Assembly: GCF_001027745.1 (NCBI RefSeq)
Contig: NZ_LECU01000011.1
Location: forward strand, 39,925-103,924
Source of the DNA: Pedobacter sp. BMA
GTDB taxonomy: Bacteria > Bacteroidota > Bacteroidia > Sphingobacteriales > Sphingobacteriaceae
Direction: 5' to 3'
DNA length: 64,000 nt
Shown: one piece after another, positions 1-8,309 of the stretch
Layout: each line of letters starts with the position of its first letter
Numbering within the stretch: position 1 is the first letter of the stretch
Made by a program: the position numbers and the translations under genes
Notes under the pieces: generated by a model
What the model was told of the DNA's origin: nothing
Database searches by the model: none
Seen by the model: only the letters and a program-made list of their open reading frames with translations

Positions 1-2482
1 ACGCCAAAGCCTTGTAAGTTCTAAACCCGATACTTCCTGACTGGTATTCACCATCAATTACTGAAACTATGGCACGCGATGCTCCATCTACAAACACTTC
101 AATTTTAGTTCCTTTAGCTACAACTTTAAGCCGGTAAGTGGAATTTAATTTTACCGGATATTTTACTGTTGCTAAAGGAATCCATTTTTGACTCACTGCC
201 TTACCGATTTGAATCTGACTATTGTTTGCACTCAAACCAACATAATAACCCTGATAGGCATCAGCACCAATTGCAGGGTTCGACACCCGGAAAATCAGTC
301 CGGCATCCCCATCTGTTTTAACTTTAATATCTGCCACGTAACTGAAATCTTTAAAATTGGTATTATTGGCTATATATTTTGATCCGTTCATGCCGTAGCC
401 GCCCGAACCAGCATTAGAAGCAGCTTGAATTGTTCCACCTTTAAAGAACCAGCCACCACCGTAGAAAACCCAGTTATCAGGCATTCCTTTTTCAAAATTT
501 TCGATAAGATTACCTGTTATTTTTTTCGGTTGACCAATGGTTGGAAAGAGGCTCAAACGAATGTTTTCTGAACCATAAGGCACCAAGGTAACTTCTTCAG
601 TTTTTTCTTTAGAAAATACAGGACTTACAGGTACATCAAATGCAGTAAGTTTATTAGGCGCCAAACCCCAGGAGGGTATTTTTTTCGCCTTCACTTTTAG
701 CTTAATGGGTGAGGTTTCTGCAATGAAGGGATTTATGGGAATTAATCCTTTTTCTACTTTGATCGACCCAGCTACATTGTTTTTATCAAAGGCAAGACCA
801 TAGTTCCATGCCGACTTTGGATAAATTTCATAATCCGTAAAACCGGCCACTGCATGTGTTTTCGTAATGCTTTTCTCAGCCTTGATCTCCAGTGCATACA
901 CTAAAGGACCTCGCTCAATGCTAACAGAATTGTTTACCTGGTTTGGTGTAACAATGTGCATTGGAAAATTAAGTTCTAGTTGATCAGCATCTTTCCATTG
1001 CCGGTTTATTTTAAGAAATTCGCCAGGCTTAACCCCTTTTAATACTACTCCATTAAGCTTCACCACAGGTAAGTTGCACCATGCCGGGATTCTTAGAATC
1101 AACGGAAATGCTACCGTACCGTTCAGTGAAAGTTTAAGTCTAATCTGCTCATCAAAAGGATAATCTGTTTCTTCGGTGATTTTAATCTTATCATTTGCAA
1201 CAAATCTTTCAATTTCCATAGGCCCATAAGTAACTATTGCCAAACCTTTGTCCGGGGTAGCTACAACAGCATTTTTAACAAAGTATGGCCAACCCATATG
1301 CATATTATACCTGCAGCAACCGTAGCCCGAGTATGGGCTTAAAACAATACCAGAACCATAATCCTGATTGAATCCCAATTCTCCATAAGCACTCATTACC
1401 TGGTTTGGCAGCGTGTAATAAGAATGGTTTTTAAAGTCCCTGCTAAACTGAGCAGGTAGTGCGTTGAAGGCAATCTTCTCTAATTGATCTCCAATACTGG
1501 AGTCGTGAATAATCCGTACTGCAGTTTCCAGGCTCTGCATCCATTCCACTACAGTGCAGGTTTCAACACCGCCCGTAGAGTTTCTACCGGCAAGAAATTC
1601 AGTGCCCGAACCAAGACCCTGAGGCTGTCCATGGTCGTTCATGATGTGCTCAATCCCTTTTGAAAACGCATCCATATTGGCTTTCGTTTCGTTTAGTTGA
1701 GCATAAATTACCGGATACTTGAGTGCCTGCGCCACATTTACCATATGTTTTGGCTGAAAGTCATCTCCAAAGAAATAAAACTCGTTGTTGCTATAGATAT
1801 CAACCCAGGGATACGCCTGCTGATTCAGTTTTTCTACCAGCCTGAGTAATTTGGAATCACCGGTTTTGTTATATAACCAAATGGCGATTTCCATATTATC
1901 ACCAGCTCTTGATTTGCCCCATTCCTTAAGTGGGTCAGCATCCAGGTTAGCCAGTTCATAATCAAAATAACGGGTCAAAAATGGGATCACCCTTTTATCT
2001 AGTGTAGCCTCATAATAGCTTTGAAGTGCATACATCATGGGCATCCGTGGCCACCAGTCTTTCATTTTCCCAGGCCCGAATAAACCATTTTCCTGCTGGC
2101 TGTTCAGTGTCCAGTCGATATACTTTTGCGCTTTTGCCTTTAAACCTGCATCATCAAGCGTATAAGCCAGGGCAACCAAACCTTTTACATAATAAGGTAC
2201 CCGCTCCCATCCATTGCCTGTACCACCTAACCAATCTGTATTTTTACCCAGATTGTCATCTTCCGGATAAAGCGCTTCGGCAAACCCCGTAGCACCATCG
2301 CGTTGTTGTTCCAGTTGTTTCAATAACCAGCCCTTAGCCTTTATACTTCCTATTGGTAACTGAACATAAACATCTTGTTTCAGTGGTAGCCTGTTGAATT
2401 CGTTTGATTTTGATTGACCTTTTACCTCCAATACAGCCAAACATGTCAGTGTAACGCAAAGCGATTTAAGAATTATGCTCAT
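1..2482 (-). CDS. GH127-type beta-L-arabinofuranosidase (DUF1680), 3' end outside window
   Basis: I read an open frame from an ATG at 2482 to the window edge (about 827 codons, no stop). The N-terminus has a hydrophobic stretch ending near VKGQS, a probable signal peptide, so the enzyme is likely exported. The (alpha/alpha)6-type body carries the signature of the DUF1680/GH127 arabinofuranosidases: GGVETC (E307, C309) and GYGCCR (C389-C390), equivalent to the zinc-binding Glu/Cys/Cys/Cys set in which the first Cys of the pair is the nucleophile. From about residue 655 a separate beta-sandwich domain begins (NLIENFEKGMPDNW), resembling concanavalin-type or DUF1080 modules and probably binding carbohydrate. 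The likely role is release of L-arabinofuranose from plant arabinan or glycoprotein. Related families (GH146) share the motif, so exact specificity is open. Confidence 0.85.
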   Translation of the reverse strand, partial: MSIILKSLCVTLTCLAVLEVKGQSKSNEFNRLPLKQDVYVQLPIGSIKAKGWLLKQLEQQRDGATGFAEALYPEDDNLGKNTDWLGGTGNGWERVPYYVKGLVALAYTLDDAGLKAKAQKYIDWTLNSQQENGLFGPGKMKDWWPRMPMMYALQSYYEATLDKRVIPFLTRYFDYELANLDADPLKEWGKSRAGDNMEIAIWLYNKTGDSKLLRLVEKLNQQAYPWVDIYSNNEFYFFGDDFQPKHMVNVAQALKYPVIYAQLNETKANMDAFSKGIEHIMNDHGQPQGLGSGTEFLAGRNSTGGVETCTVVEWMQSLETAVRIIHDSSIGDQLEKIAFNALPAQFSRDFKNHSYYTLPNQVMSAYGELGFNQDYGSGIVLSPYSGYGCCRYNMHMGWPYFVKNAVVATPDKGLAIVTYGPMEIERFVANDKIKITEETDYPFDEQIRLKLSLNGTVAFPLILRIPAWCNLPVVKLNGVVLKGVKPGEFLKINRQWKDADQLELNFPMHIVTPNQVNNSVSIERGPLVYALEIKAEKSITKTHAVAGFTDYEIYPKSAWNYGLAFDKNNVAGSIKVEKGLIPINPFIAETSPIKLKVKAKKIPSWGLAPNKLTAFDVPVSPVFSKEKTEEVTLVPYGSENIRLSLFPTIGQPKKITGNLIENFEKGMPDNWVFYGGGWFFKGGTIQAASNAGSGGYGMNGSKYIANNTNFKDFSYVADIKVKTDGDAGLIFRVSNPAIGADAYQGYYVGLSANNSQIQIGKAVSQKWIPLATVKYPVKLNSTYRLKVVAKGTKIEVFVDGASRAIVSVIDGEYQSGSIGFRTYKALA

Positions 2483-2536
2483 ATAAGAAAACCCGGTTAG
2501 ATATTTTTGCTAAACTAACAATTCCTCTTGAATTAA

Positions 2537-2548
2537 TAAAACGTTTTA
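2537..2548. promoter_or_regulatory. Palindromic operator candidate TAAAACGTTTTA
   Basis: A perfect 12-bp palindrome lies 55 bp upstream of the GH127 start codon. An AT-rich palindrome with a central CG is the typical form of LacI-family operators, so it may be the binding site of a sugar repressor encoded elsewhere. No LacI-type gene is present in this window, so this is inference from sequence form only. Confidence 0.4.
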
Positions 2549-2720
2549 GCTTTCCTTCCGCTTAAAATAATCAGGTCTGGTACATACAATGGCACGAACT
2601 CTTCAAATAAATTTTATTTGTGATAAACACCACATTTGGTCTATACTATTACGATCAAATTTCATTAATAACTTCACAAGCGTAAAAAGAAATTAAAATC
2701 AACATATTTTTATTAAATAT

Positions 2721-2751
2721 TTTGACTAGGCGAGGCAATTTGCTTATTTTG
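2721..2751 (+). promoter_or_regulatory. Promoter for RRM gene
   Basis: TTTG at 2721-2724 is followed after 20 bp by TATTTTG at 2745-2751, close to the Bacteroidota -33 TTTG / -7 TAnnTTTG pattern (one base short inside the -7 box). Transcription would start near 2757, giving a leader of about 70 nt before the start codon at 2827. Confidence 0.45.
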
Positions 2752-2826
2752 CACCATTATAAACTACCTGAATACTATTTCTTGAAATATAGTTGAAGCT
2801 GGTTTGTTCTAAAAACGCAAAGTTAA

Positions 2827-3150
2827 ATGGTAAAGATTTTTATTGGCGGTCTGGCTGAGAATATTCAGGAAATGGATATTGCAATTTTTGTTAGTCTTCA
2901 TGGAAAAATAGAAACGATTAAGGTGGTACGTGATCGCGCTACAAAAAAGTGTAAAGGATATGCATTCATTGAGCTTTTAAGTTTGGATGATGCTAAAAAT
3001 ATTATTTCCATGCTTGATGGCGAAACTTTTAAGGGCAATGTAATCACTGTTAAACTTTGCGCCGAAGAAGCTCCGAAAAAAGCTTTAAAACCAAAACCAA
3101 CCGGACAAAGTACAGGTTTCAAAAGCAAAAGACCAAGGGTACAACGCTAG
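2827..3150 (+). CDS. RNA-binding protein with one RRM domain
   Basis: The 107-residue protein is a single RNA recognition motif with both RNP signatures: RNP2 KIFIGG near residues 3-8 and RNP1 KGYAFIEL at 43-50. A short lysine/arginine-rich tail (about 86-107, with PKKALKPKP and KSKRPRVQR) follows and would add nonspecific RNA affinity. Small RRM proteins of this size are common in Bacteroidota and act as global post-transcriptional regulators; in Bacteroides they affect polysaccharide utilisation genes. It stands alone between two divergent or convergent neighbours. Target RNAs cannot be read from the sequence. Confidence 0.9.
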   Translation: MVKIFIGGLAENIQEMDIAIFVSLHGKIETIKVVRDRATKKCKGYAFIELLSLDDAKNIISMLDGETFKGNVITVKLCAEEAPKKALKPKPTGQSTGFKSKRPRVQR

Positions 3151-3324
3151 TTACCCCTAAATTCGTTTGCTTGAGCGTTCTTCTTCATTTAAAACTAATT
3201 CCTTTTAGTAAATATTTTTAATTTAGGCTAATCGATTTTCACAGTTAATACCGTGTAGTTTAACCAGGTCCGTCGCAAAGCCACACTGCATTCTCCCCCT
3301 TCCATCATCAAATAACCAATTATG

Positions 3325-3356
3325 AAAAAGGGATAAAGCCTGAAAGACTTTACCCC
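3325..3356 (-). terminator. Terminator of the galactose operon
   Basis: On the minus strand, about 30 nt past the symporter stop codon, a 9-bp stem (GGGGTAAAG with CTTTATCCC, one mismatch, 9-nt loop) is followed by TTTTTC. It fits an intrinsic terminator at the end of galT-galK-symporter. Confidence 0.65.
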
Positions 3357-3385
3357 TAACTAATCATTTATTTTACAAATATTTC

Positions 3386-5062
3386 TTACCAGTAAACACT
3401 ATAAAGTGCTACGATTAAACCTAACACAAGCAACGCACCCACTGCAAATGCACTCGAGGTTTTAAACATCTTAATATCAATTTCAAGTCCTTTTGCCTCT
3501 GCTTCCGCCTTATTTGATAAACTGCTAATGATGATCATTCCCAAAATACAGAATACAAACACGAAACCCATTCTATCTAAAAACGGTATCTCATATACAC
3601 CGGAAGCAGTTTTCACACTGAATCCCATTCCAGAAAGCCACGATAAATCGGTAAGACCTGGCAATACCTTTAGTACAATCGACAATAAGAATCCACCAAT
3701 GGTTGCAAATAATGCTGCCGCAGAGGTTGTCCTTTTCCAGAAAAAACCTAAAATAAACATGGCAAAAATACCCGGAGAAACGAAACCTGTGTATTCCTGA
3801 ATGTATTGGAAACCACCTTTCTTGTCGATACCCAAATGTGGTGCAATCAACACACCTAAAATCATGGCTACAACAATAGATACCTTCCCTGTGTTAACCA
3901 GATTTTTCTCAGTAGCATCTACCTTAAGCACTTTTTTATAGATATCTAAAGTGAAAATGGTAGCAATACTATTTGCTTTACCAGCTAAAGATGCCACAAC
4001 AGCAGCAGTTAAAGCTGCAAATGACAATCCTTTCAATCCGGCCGGAAGTAAATTCAAGAGCACCGGATAAGCACGATCTGGATTTACCGTACCGTCCTGA
4101 AGCATCTCCGTTTGAAAAGCACCATCCTTATACAATACATAAGCAGCGATACCAGGCAACACCACTATAATTGGCATTAATAGTTTTAATAATGCAGCAA
4201 ACAATAAGCCGCCTCGGGCAGTCTCTAAGTTAGCACCTAAAGCACGTTGAGTAATATACTGGTTACAGCCAAAGTAATTCAGGTTAACAATCCACATCCC
4301 TCCTATCAACACACTTAAACCAGGTAAGTCGATATAGTTTTCATTGTCTGGCTTAAATATCATGTGAAAATGCTCGGAAGCTTTAGTAGTCATTAAGCTA
4401 TACCCTTCCAAAATCCCCGAAGTGCCATAATGTGTTGACACTAAATTTAAAGCTAAATAAGTAGTGGCAAGACCACCAAGTATTAAAAAGAATACCTGTA
4501 TAACGTCAGTGTAACCTATTACCTTCATCCCCCCAAGGGTAATAATGATAGCAAAAACGGCAATGGCATACATACAGAATTCCAGATTGAATCCTGAAAT
4601 ACTACTTACTGCCAGGGCACCTAAGTATAGGATGGAGGTTAAATTCACCACTACATAAAGTAATAGCCAAAACACCGCCATAATCATAGCTACAGTGCCA
4701 TTATAACGTTCGTGGAGGAACTGCGGCATAGTTGCAATTTTATTCTTCAGGTAAACCGGCATAAAAAATACAGCTACCACGAGCAAGGTAACTGCCCCCA
4801 TCCATTCGTAAGATGCGATGGCCAAACCCATTTTAAAACCCGAGCCGCTCATGCCGATAAACTGCTCAGCAGATATGTTCGATGCGATAAGTGATGCCCC
4901 GATCGCCCACCATGTTAAAGATCCTTCAGCTAAAAAATAATCTTTAGAACCTGTAGATTCTGATTTCTTTTTGTTGTAGATGTAAAGTCCGTAAGCGCCC
5001 ACAATGATGAAATACACTGCAAAAACAATGTAATCCTTAGTGTCCAAGATGTTTTCTTTCAT
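3386..5062 (-). CDS. Sodium:solute symporter (SSS family), probable galactose importer
   Basis: The 558-residue protein has the repeated hydrophobic segments expected of the SSS fold (about 14 membrane helices) and the family signature in the first helices (LTWWAIGASLIASNISAEQ, about residues 49-67, then FIGMSGSGF). Length and sequence style match SglT-type sodium/sugar cotransporters of the inner membrane. It is the last gene of a three-gene operon, 29 nt after galK and followed by a terminator. The context makes galactose (or a glucose/galactose mixture) the most likely substrate; myo-inositol or other sugars are possible because the family is broad. Confidence 0.85.
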   Translation of the reverse strand: MKENILDTKDYIVFAVYFIIVGAYGLYIYNKKKSESTGSKDYFLAEGSLTWWAIGASLIASNISAEQFIGMSGSGFKMGLAIASYEWMGAVTLLVVAVFFMPVYLKNKIATMPQFLHERYNGTVAMIMAVFWLLLYVVVNLTSILYLGALAVSSISGFNLEFCMYAIAVFAIIITLGGMKVIGYTDVIQVFFLILGGLATTYLALNLVSTHYGTSGILEGYSLMTTKASEHFHMIFKPDNENYIDLPGLSVLIGGMWIVNLNYFGCNQYITQRALGANLETARGGLLFAALLKLLMPIIVVLPGIAAYVLYKDGAFQTEMLQDGTVNPDRAYPVLLNLLPAGLKGLSFAALTAAVVASLAGKANSIATIFTLDIYKKVLKVDATEKNLVNTGKVSIVVAMILGVLIAPHLGIDKKGGFQYIQEYTGFVSPGIFAMFILGFFWKRTTSAAALFATIGGFLLSIVLKVLPGLTDLSWLSGMGFSVKTASGVYEIPFLDRMGFVFVFCILGMIIISSLSNKAEAEAKGLEIDIKMFKTSSAFAVGALLVLGLIVALYSVYW

Positions 5063-5091
5063 TTTATTTATTTGGTTATTTTTATTTATTT

Positions 5092-6243
5092 CTAGCTAAT
5101 TACACTAGTTCCCTGATCTGTCGTAACTACATATGCTGCAAGGCTGAGACCGAATTTCTCTTCATATCTGGAGCTGAGGTTTTCAATCAGATCATCAATC
5201 TTTTCATCCCTAACGATGTTAATGGTACAGCCTCCAAAACCGCCACCCATCATTCTGGCCCCCAAAACATAATCAAGCTCTTTTACCGAATCAACAAGAA
5301 AATCGAGCTCGGCACAGCTCACTTCGTAATCAACACTCAATCCGTGATGGGTTTGATACATCAGCTGACCAAGGCCATCAAGGTTGCCATTCTTAAGTTG
5401 CTCTGCAGCGGTAAGCAAGCGTTCAATCTCTTCAATCACGAAACGGCACTTATTGTAAACATCCAGGTCTTTGGGTTTCACATATTGTTCCAGCATGGCT
5501 AAATCAACGTCGCGCAGGCTGTTTACACTTGGGTAGGCTTCTTTTACCCATGCCACCCCCTGCTCGCATGAGGCTCTTCTTTTATTATAGGCCGAATCGG
5601 CTAAAGAGTGCTTAACGTTAGTGTTCAATAATACCAACTTATATCCATCCAGTTTTAAAGGAATATAAATGTATTTCATCGAACGGCAATCGAGCATAAC
5701 CGCATGGTCTTTCTTTCCAAACACCGAAGCAAACTGATCCATTATCCCACAGTTTACACCTGCAAACGTATGCTCAGCCTTTTGCCCGATAAGGGCGATA
5801 TCCATTTTCGGAATTTCCAGATTGAACAATTGATCAAGTGCATAACCTGTAGCACATTCCACTGCGGCCGATGAAGATAAACCGGCTCCTAATGGCACAT
5901 TTCCATCAATATAGAAGTTGAAGCCTCCAAGACTGTAACCTCTTTTTTGGATTTGATCCGCAACACCAAGAATGTAATTAGCCCAATCGTTTTCAGATTT
6001 TTTCAGATCCTTAATTGATGAAACATCAAGCTGCTGATAGCCCTCAGAGAAGAGGTGAACTTCATGATCATCCCGCTTAGAAATCCCTACATAAATGGCC
6101 TTATCTATGGCTGCTGGCATTACAAAACCCTCGTTGTAATCAGTGTGTTCTCCGATAATGTTAATTCTGCCAGGAGAACGTACTATTAATGGATCAGCAT
6201 TAAAAATGCCTTTAAATATAGATTTAAGATTTTCCAAATTCAT
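5092..6243 (-). CDS. galK: Galactokinase
   Basis: This GHMP kinase of 383 residues phosphorylates galactose at C1 in the Leloir pathway. It has the galactokinase signature at residues 25-39 (GRINIIGEHTDYNEG), the ATP-binding GHMP motif PLGAGLSSSAA near 117-127, the catalytic Asp in CGIMDQF, and the C-terminal glycine-rich motif MGGGFGGC. Length is typical of bacterial GalK. It lies 11 nt downstream of galT and 29 nt upstream of the symporter, so the three are surely co-transcribed. Confidence 0.97.
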   Translation of the reverse strand: MNLENLKSIFKGIFNADPLIVRSPGRINIIGEHTDYNEGFVMPAAIDKAIYVGISKRDDHEVHLFSEGYQQLDVSSIKDLKKSENDWANYILGVADQIQKRGYSLGGFNFYIDGNVPLGAGLSSSAAVECATGYALDQLFNLEIPKMDIALIGQKAEHTFAGVNCGIMDQFASVFGKKDHAVMLDCRSMKYIYIPLKLDGYKLVLLNTNVKHSLADSAYNKRRASCEQGVAWVKEAYPSVNSLRDVDLAMLEQYVKPKDLDVYNKCRFVIEEIERLLTAAEQLKNGNLDGLGQLMYQTHHGLSVDYEVSCAELDFLVDSVKELDYVLGARMMGGGFGGCTINIVRDEKIDDLIENLSSRYEEKFGLSLAAYVVTTDQGTSVIS

Positions 6244-6254
6244 ATTTGAAATAT

Positions 6255-7316
6255 TTAGTTTTCAGCTTTGCTGGTTTTATAATGAACTGTTGACATTTCT
6301 CTTAGTCGGTTTGCAGCAAATTCAGGTGTAATATCACGCTGAGGGTTTGCCAGCATCTCATAACCCACCATAAATTTCTTCACACTTGCTGAGCGTAAAA
6401 GTGGTGGATAGAAATGCATATGCCAGTGCCATTCAGGGTAGTCGCCATTATTTACGGGCGCCTGATGCATACCGGCTGAATAAGGAAATGAGGCTTCGAA
6501 TAAATTATCGTACTTAGTAGTCACCACTTTGATGGTTTCGGCCAACGCTCTCTTTTCAGCATTGGTAAAGAGTTTAATGCTATTGATATGGCGTTTGCTC
6601 ACAATCATCACCTCGTATGGCCAAACTGCCCAAAATGGAACGAGCGCAACGAAATGATCATTCTCAAATACAATACGTTCCGATTTTTTAAGCTCCAGTT
6701 TCAAATAATCCCCTAACAAACTTCTGCGGTGAACGGCAAAATGTGTTTTCTGACGACCAGTCTCCTTCACAATTTCCAATGGGATATCGCTTTGCGACCA
6801 TATTTGACCATGTGGATGCGGATTGCTGCAACCCATAATCTCACCCTTGTTTTCAAAAATCTGAATATATTTAATCCACTCCTGCTCTGCAAGCTTATTG
6901 AATTCATTCTGCCACACTTCAACAACTGCCGTAATCCCCTCAGCACTCATTTCAGGTAAGGTTAGGTTATGCTTCGGACTGAAACTGATCACCCTGCATA
7001 TACCTTTCTGGTTGTTGGCAACCAAAAGGTTATCTTCATTTAGTCCACCATCAGGCGTATCAGATAGCAATGCTGCGAAATCGTTGTTAAAAACAAAACT
7101 TTCCTTATAATCGGGATTGGTATCCCCATCAGCCCTGCCATTTCCCGGACATAAGTAGCATTTTGGGTCATATTCCGGACGGTTGTCTGGTGTTAAATCC
7201 TCAACTTTTCCTTGCCAGGGCCTTTTAGTGCGGTGTGGTGAAACCAAAACCCATTCGCCTGTTAAAATATTTAAACGGGTATGCGGATTGTTGTCTAATT
7301 CAAATGTAGAATTCAT
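6255..7316 (-). CDS. galT: Galactose-1-phosphate uridylyltransferase
   Basis: The 353-residue protein moves UMP from UDP-glucose to galactose-1-phosphate. The active-site triad H167-P-H169-G-Q171 (NPHPHGQIW) is intact, as are C53 and C56 (CYLC), the usual structural metal ligands, and the C-terminal histidine cluster EWHWHMHF. It is the first gene of the galactose operon. The start region lies directly behind a promoter and a large inverted repeat shared with the divergent Nudix regulator, which probably controls it. Confidence 0.97.
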   Translation of the reverse strand: MNSTFELDNNPHTRLNILTGEWVLVSPHRTKRPWQGKVEDLTPDNRPEYDPKCYLCPGNGRADGDTNPDYKESFVFNNDFAALLSDTPDGGLNEDNLLVANNQKGICRVISFSPKHNLTLPEMSAEGITAVVEVWQNEFNKLAEQEWIKYIQIFENKGEIMGCSNPHPHGQIWSQSDIPLEIVKETGRQKTHFAVHRRSLLGDYLKLELKKSERIVFENDHFVALVPFWAVWPYEVMIVSKRHINSIKLFTNAEKRALAETIKVVTTKYDNLFEASFPYSAGMHQAPVNNGDYPEWHWHMHFYPPLLRSASVKKFMVGYEMLANPQRDITPEFAANRLREMSTVHYKTSKAEN

Positions 7317-7371
7317 ATTGTGTTTGTGCTGTCAGAATTTAGCCTCTTTTTTGGTTAAAATATCTATGGCG

Positions 7372-7400
7372 CAAATTATAAAATTATTATTAATTGTCAA
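7372..7400 (-). promoter_or_regulatory. Promoter of the galactose operon
   Basis: Read on the minus strand, TTGAC (7400-7396) is followed after about 15 bp by TATAATTTG (7380-7372), resembling the Bacteroidota -33/-7 pair. The -33 box falls inside the left arm of the inverted repeat at 7380-7422, so a protein bound there would compete with RNA polymerase. Confidence 0.55.
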
Positions 7401-7422
7401 GCAGACATTTAATAATAATTTT
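7380..7422. promoter_or_regulatory. Large inverted repeat, probable operator of the Nudix regulator
   Basis: Two 19-bp arms (7380-7398 and 7404-7422) match in 18 of 19 positions around a 5-bp spacer (AAGCA). The inner part of each arm reads TTGTC / GACAT and the outer part is AT-only. It lies midway between galT and the divergent regulator and covers the galT -33 box; on the plus strand a TATATTCG (-7-like) follows at 7423-7430. Size and symmetry suit a dimeric regulator acting on both genes. Confidence 0.7.
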
Positions 7423-7473
7423 TATATTCGTAAAAAAATGAACATCTTAAAGCTTTCAAAATAGTATTGTTAA

Positions 7474-8172
7474 ATGAAAGAGTATTCTAAGCAGCCACAT
7501 TACCTTGTTGCTGTAGATTGCATTGTATTTGGATTTGATGGCGAACACCTGAAAATTCTATTGGTAAAAAGGGGGCTTGAACCTGAAATAAACAAATGGA
7601 GTTTAATGGGCGGATTTCTCGGGCCAGATGAAACTCCAGACGATGCGGCCAATAGGGTACTTAAAAAAACCACAGGTTTGGAAGGTGTTTATCTGGAACA
7701 GCTCCAGGTTTATGGAGCGCCAGACCGGGATCCAATCGAACGTACACTTTCAGTGGGCTACTTCGCACTGATTGATATTCATAAATATGAAGCGCAGCTG
7801 AACAATGACCATAAAGCGGAATGGTTTCTGATCAACGATCGTCCTAAACTAATTTTCGATCACGAACAGATGGTTTCCGATGCCCGTAAAAAACTCAGAT
7901 ACAAAGCCGCTCAACACCCTATCCTATTCGAAATGCTACCCAAAAAGTTTACTATTCCACAGCTTCATATCCTTTTTGAAGAAGTAAACGATACCAAAAT
8001 AGATACCCGAAATTTTAGTCGAAAAATTACGTCCACAGGCTTGCTCATCAAATTAGATGAAAAAGATAAAACAGGATCAAAAAAGGGGGCTTACTATTTT
8101 AAGCTTGATAAAAAGAAATATGCAGCGAATGCCCAGGCATATTTAAGCTTAATTCCAAACGCAAAGACTTAA
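7474..8172 (+). CDS. Nudix-domain transcriptional regulator (NrtR/AraR-like), likely controls galactose genes
   Basis: The 232-residue protein has an N-terminal Nudix fold and a C-terminal winged-helix region (about 155-225). Its Nudix box spans residues 47-69 but is broken: the consensus REUXEEXGU reads RVLKKTTGL, so all three catalytic glutamates of that segment are lost and hydrolysis is unlikely. This loss, together with the added winged helix, marks the regulator branch that includes AraR of Bacteroides. It is divergent from galT-galK-symporter across a 157-bp gap with a 43-bp inverted repeat, so it most likely binds there and senses a galactose-pathway metabolite through the Nudix pocket. 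Ligand and sign of control are inferred, not shown. Confidence 0.85.
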   Translation: MKEYSKQPHYLVAVDCIVFGFDGEHLKILLVKRGLEPEINKWSLMGGFLGPDETPDDAANRVLKKTTGLEGVYLEQLQVYGAPDRDPIERTLSVGYFALIDIHKYEAQLNNDHKAEWFLINDRPKLIFDHEQMVSDARKKLRYKAAQHPILFEMLPKKFTIPQLHILFEEVNDTKIDTRNFSRKITSTGLLIKLDEKDKTGSKKGAYYFKLDKKKYAANAQAYLSLIPNAKT

Positions 8173-8183
8173 AAAAATCTATA

Positions 8184-8205
8184 TAAATAGCATTCATGCT
8201 ATTTA
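8184..8205. repeat. Short perfect hairpin after the Nudix regulator
   Basis: TAAATAGCA and TGCTATTTA form a perfect 9-bp inverted repeat around TTCA, 12 nt past the regulator stop codon. No T-tract follows on either side, so it may be a weak terminator or an operator for the pta operon 105 bp downstream. Confidence 0.4.
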
Positions 8206-8309
8206 GAATCGATCTAAAATAAGACCAATCCCTGACAATACTGTAATAAATTTAGTTTTATAACAACTATCTTCGTCGTTGTTGGTTAATATCACTTACT
8301 ATCAAAATC

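Larger units (their letters stand above)
2483..2826. other. Divergent intergenic region between GH127 gene and RRM gene
   Basis: This 344-bp gap holds the start regions of both divergent genes: a perfect 12-bp palindrome near the GH127 gene and a promoter-like pair of boxes facing the RRM gene (both listed separately). The rest is AT-rich with no ORF, RNA gene or strong hairpin that I can see. Confidence 0.6.

Noticed and set aside
2026..2292. Open frame on the plus strand inside the GH127 gene
   Set aside because: It is antisense to a clear enzyme reading frame with catalytic motifs, and its translation shows no domain.
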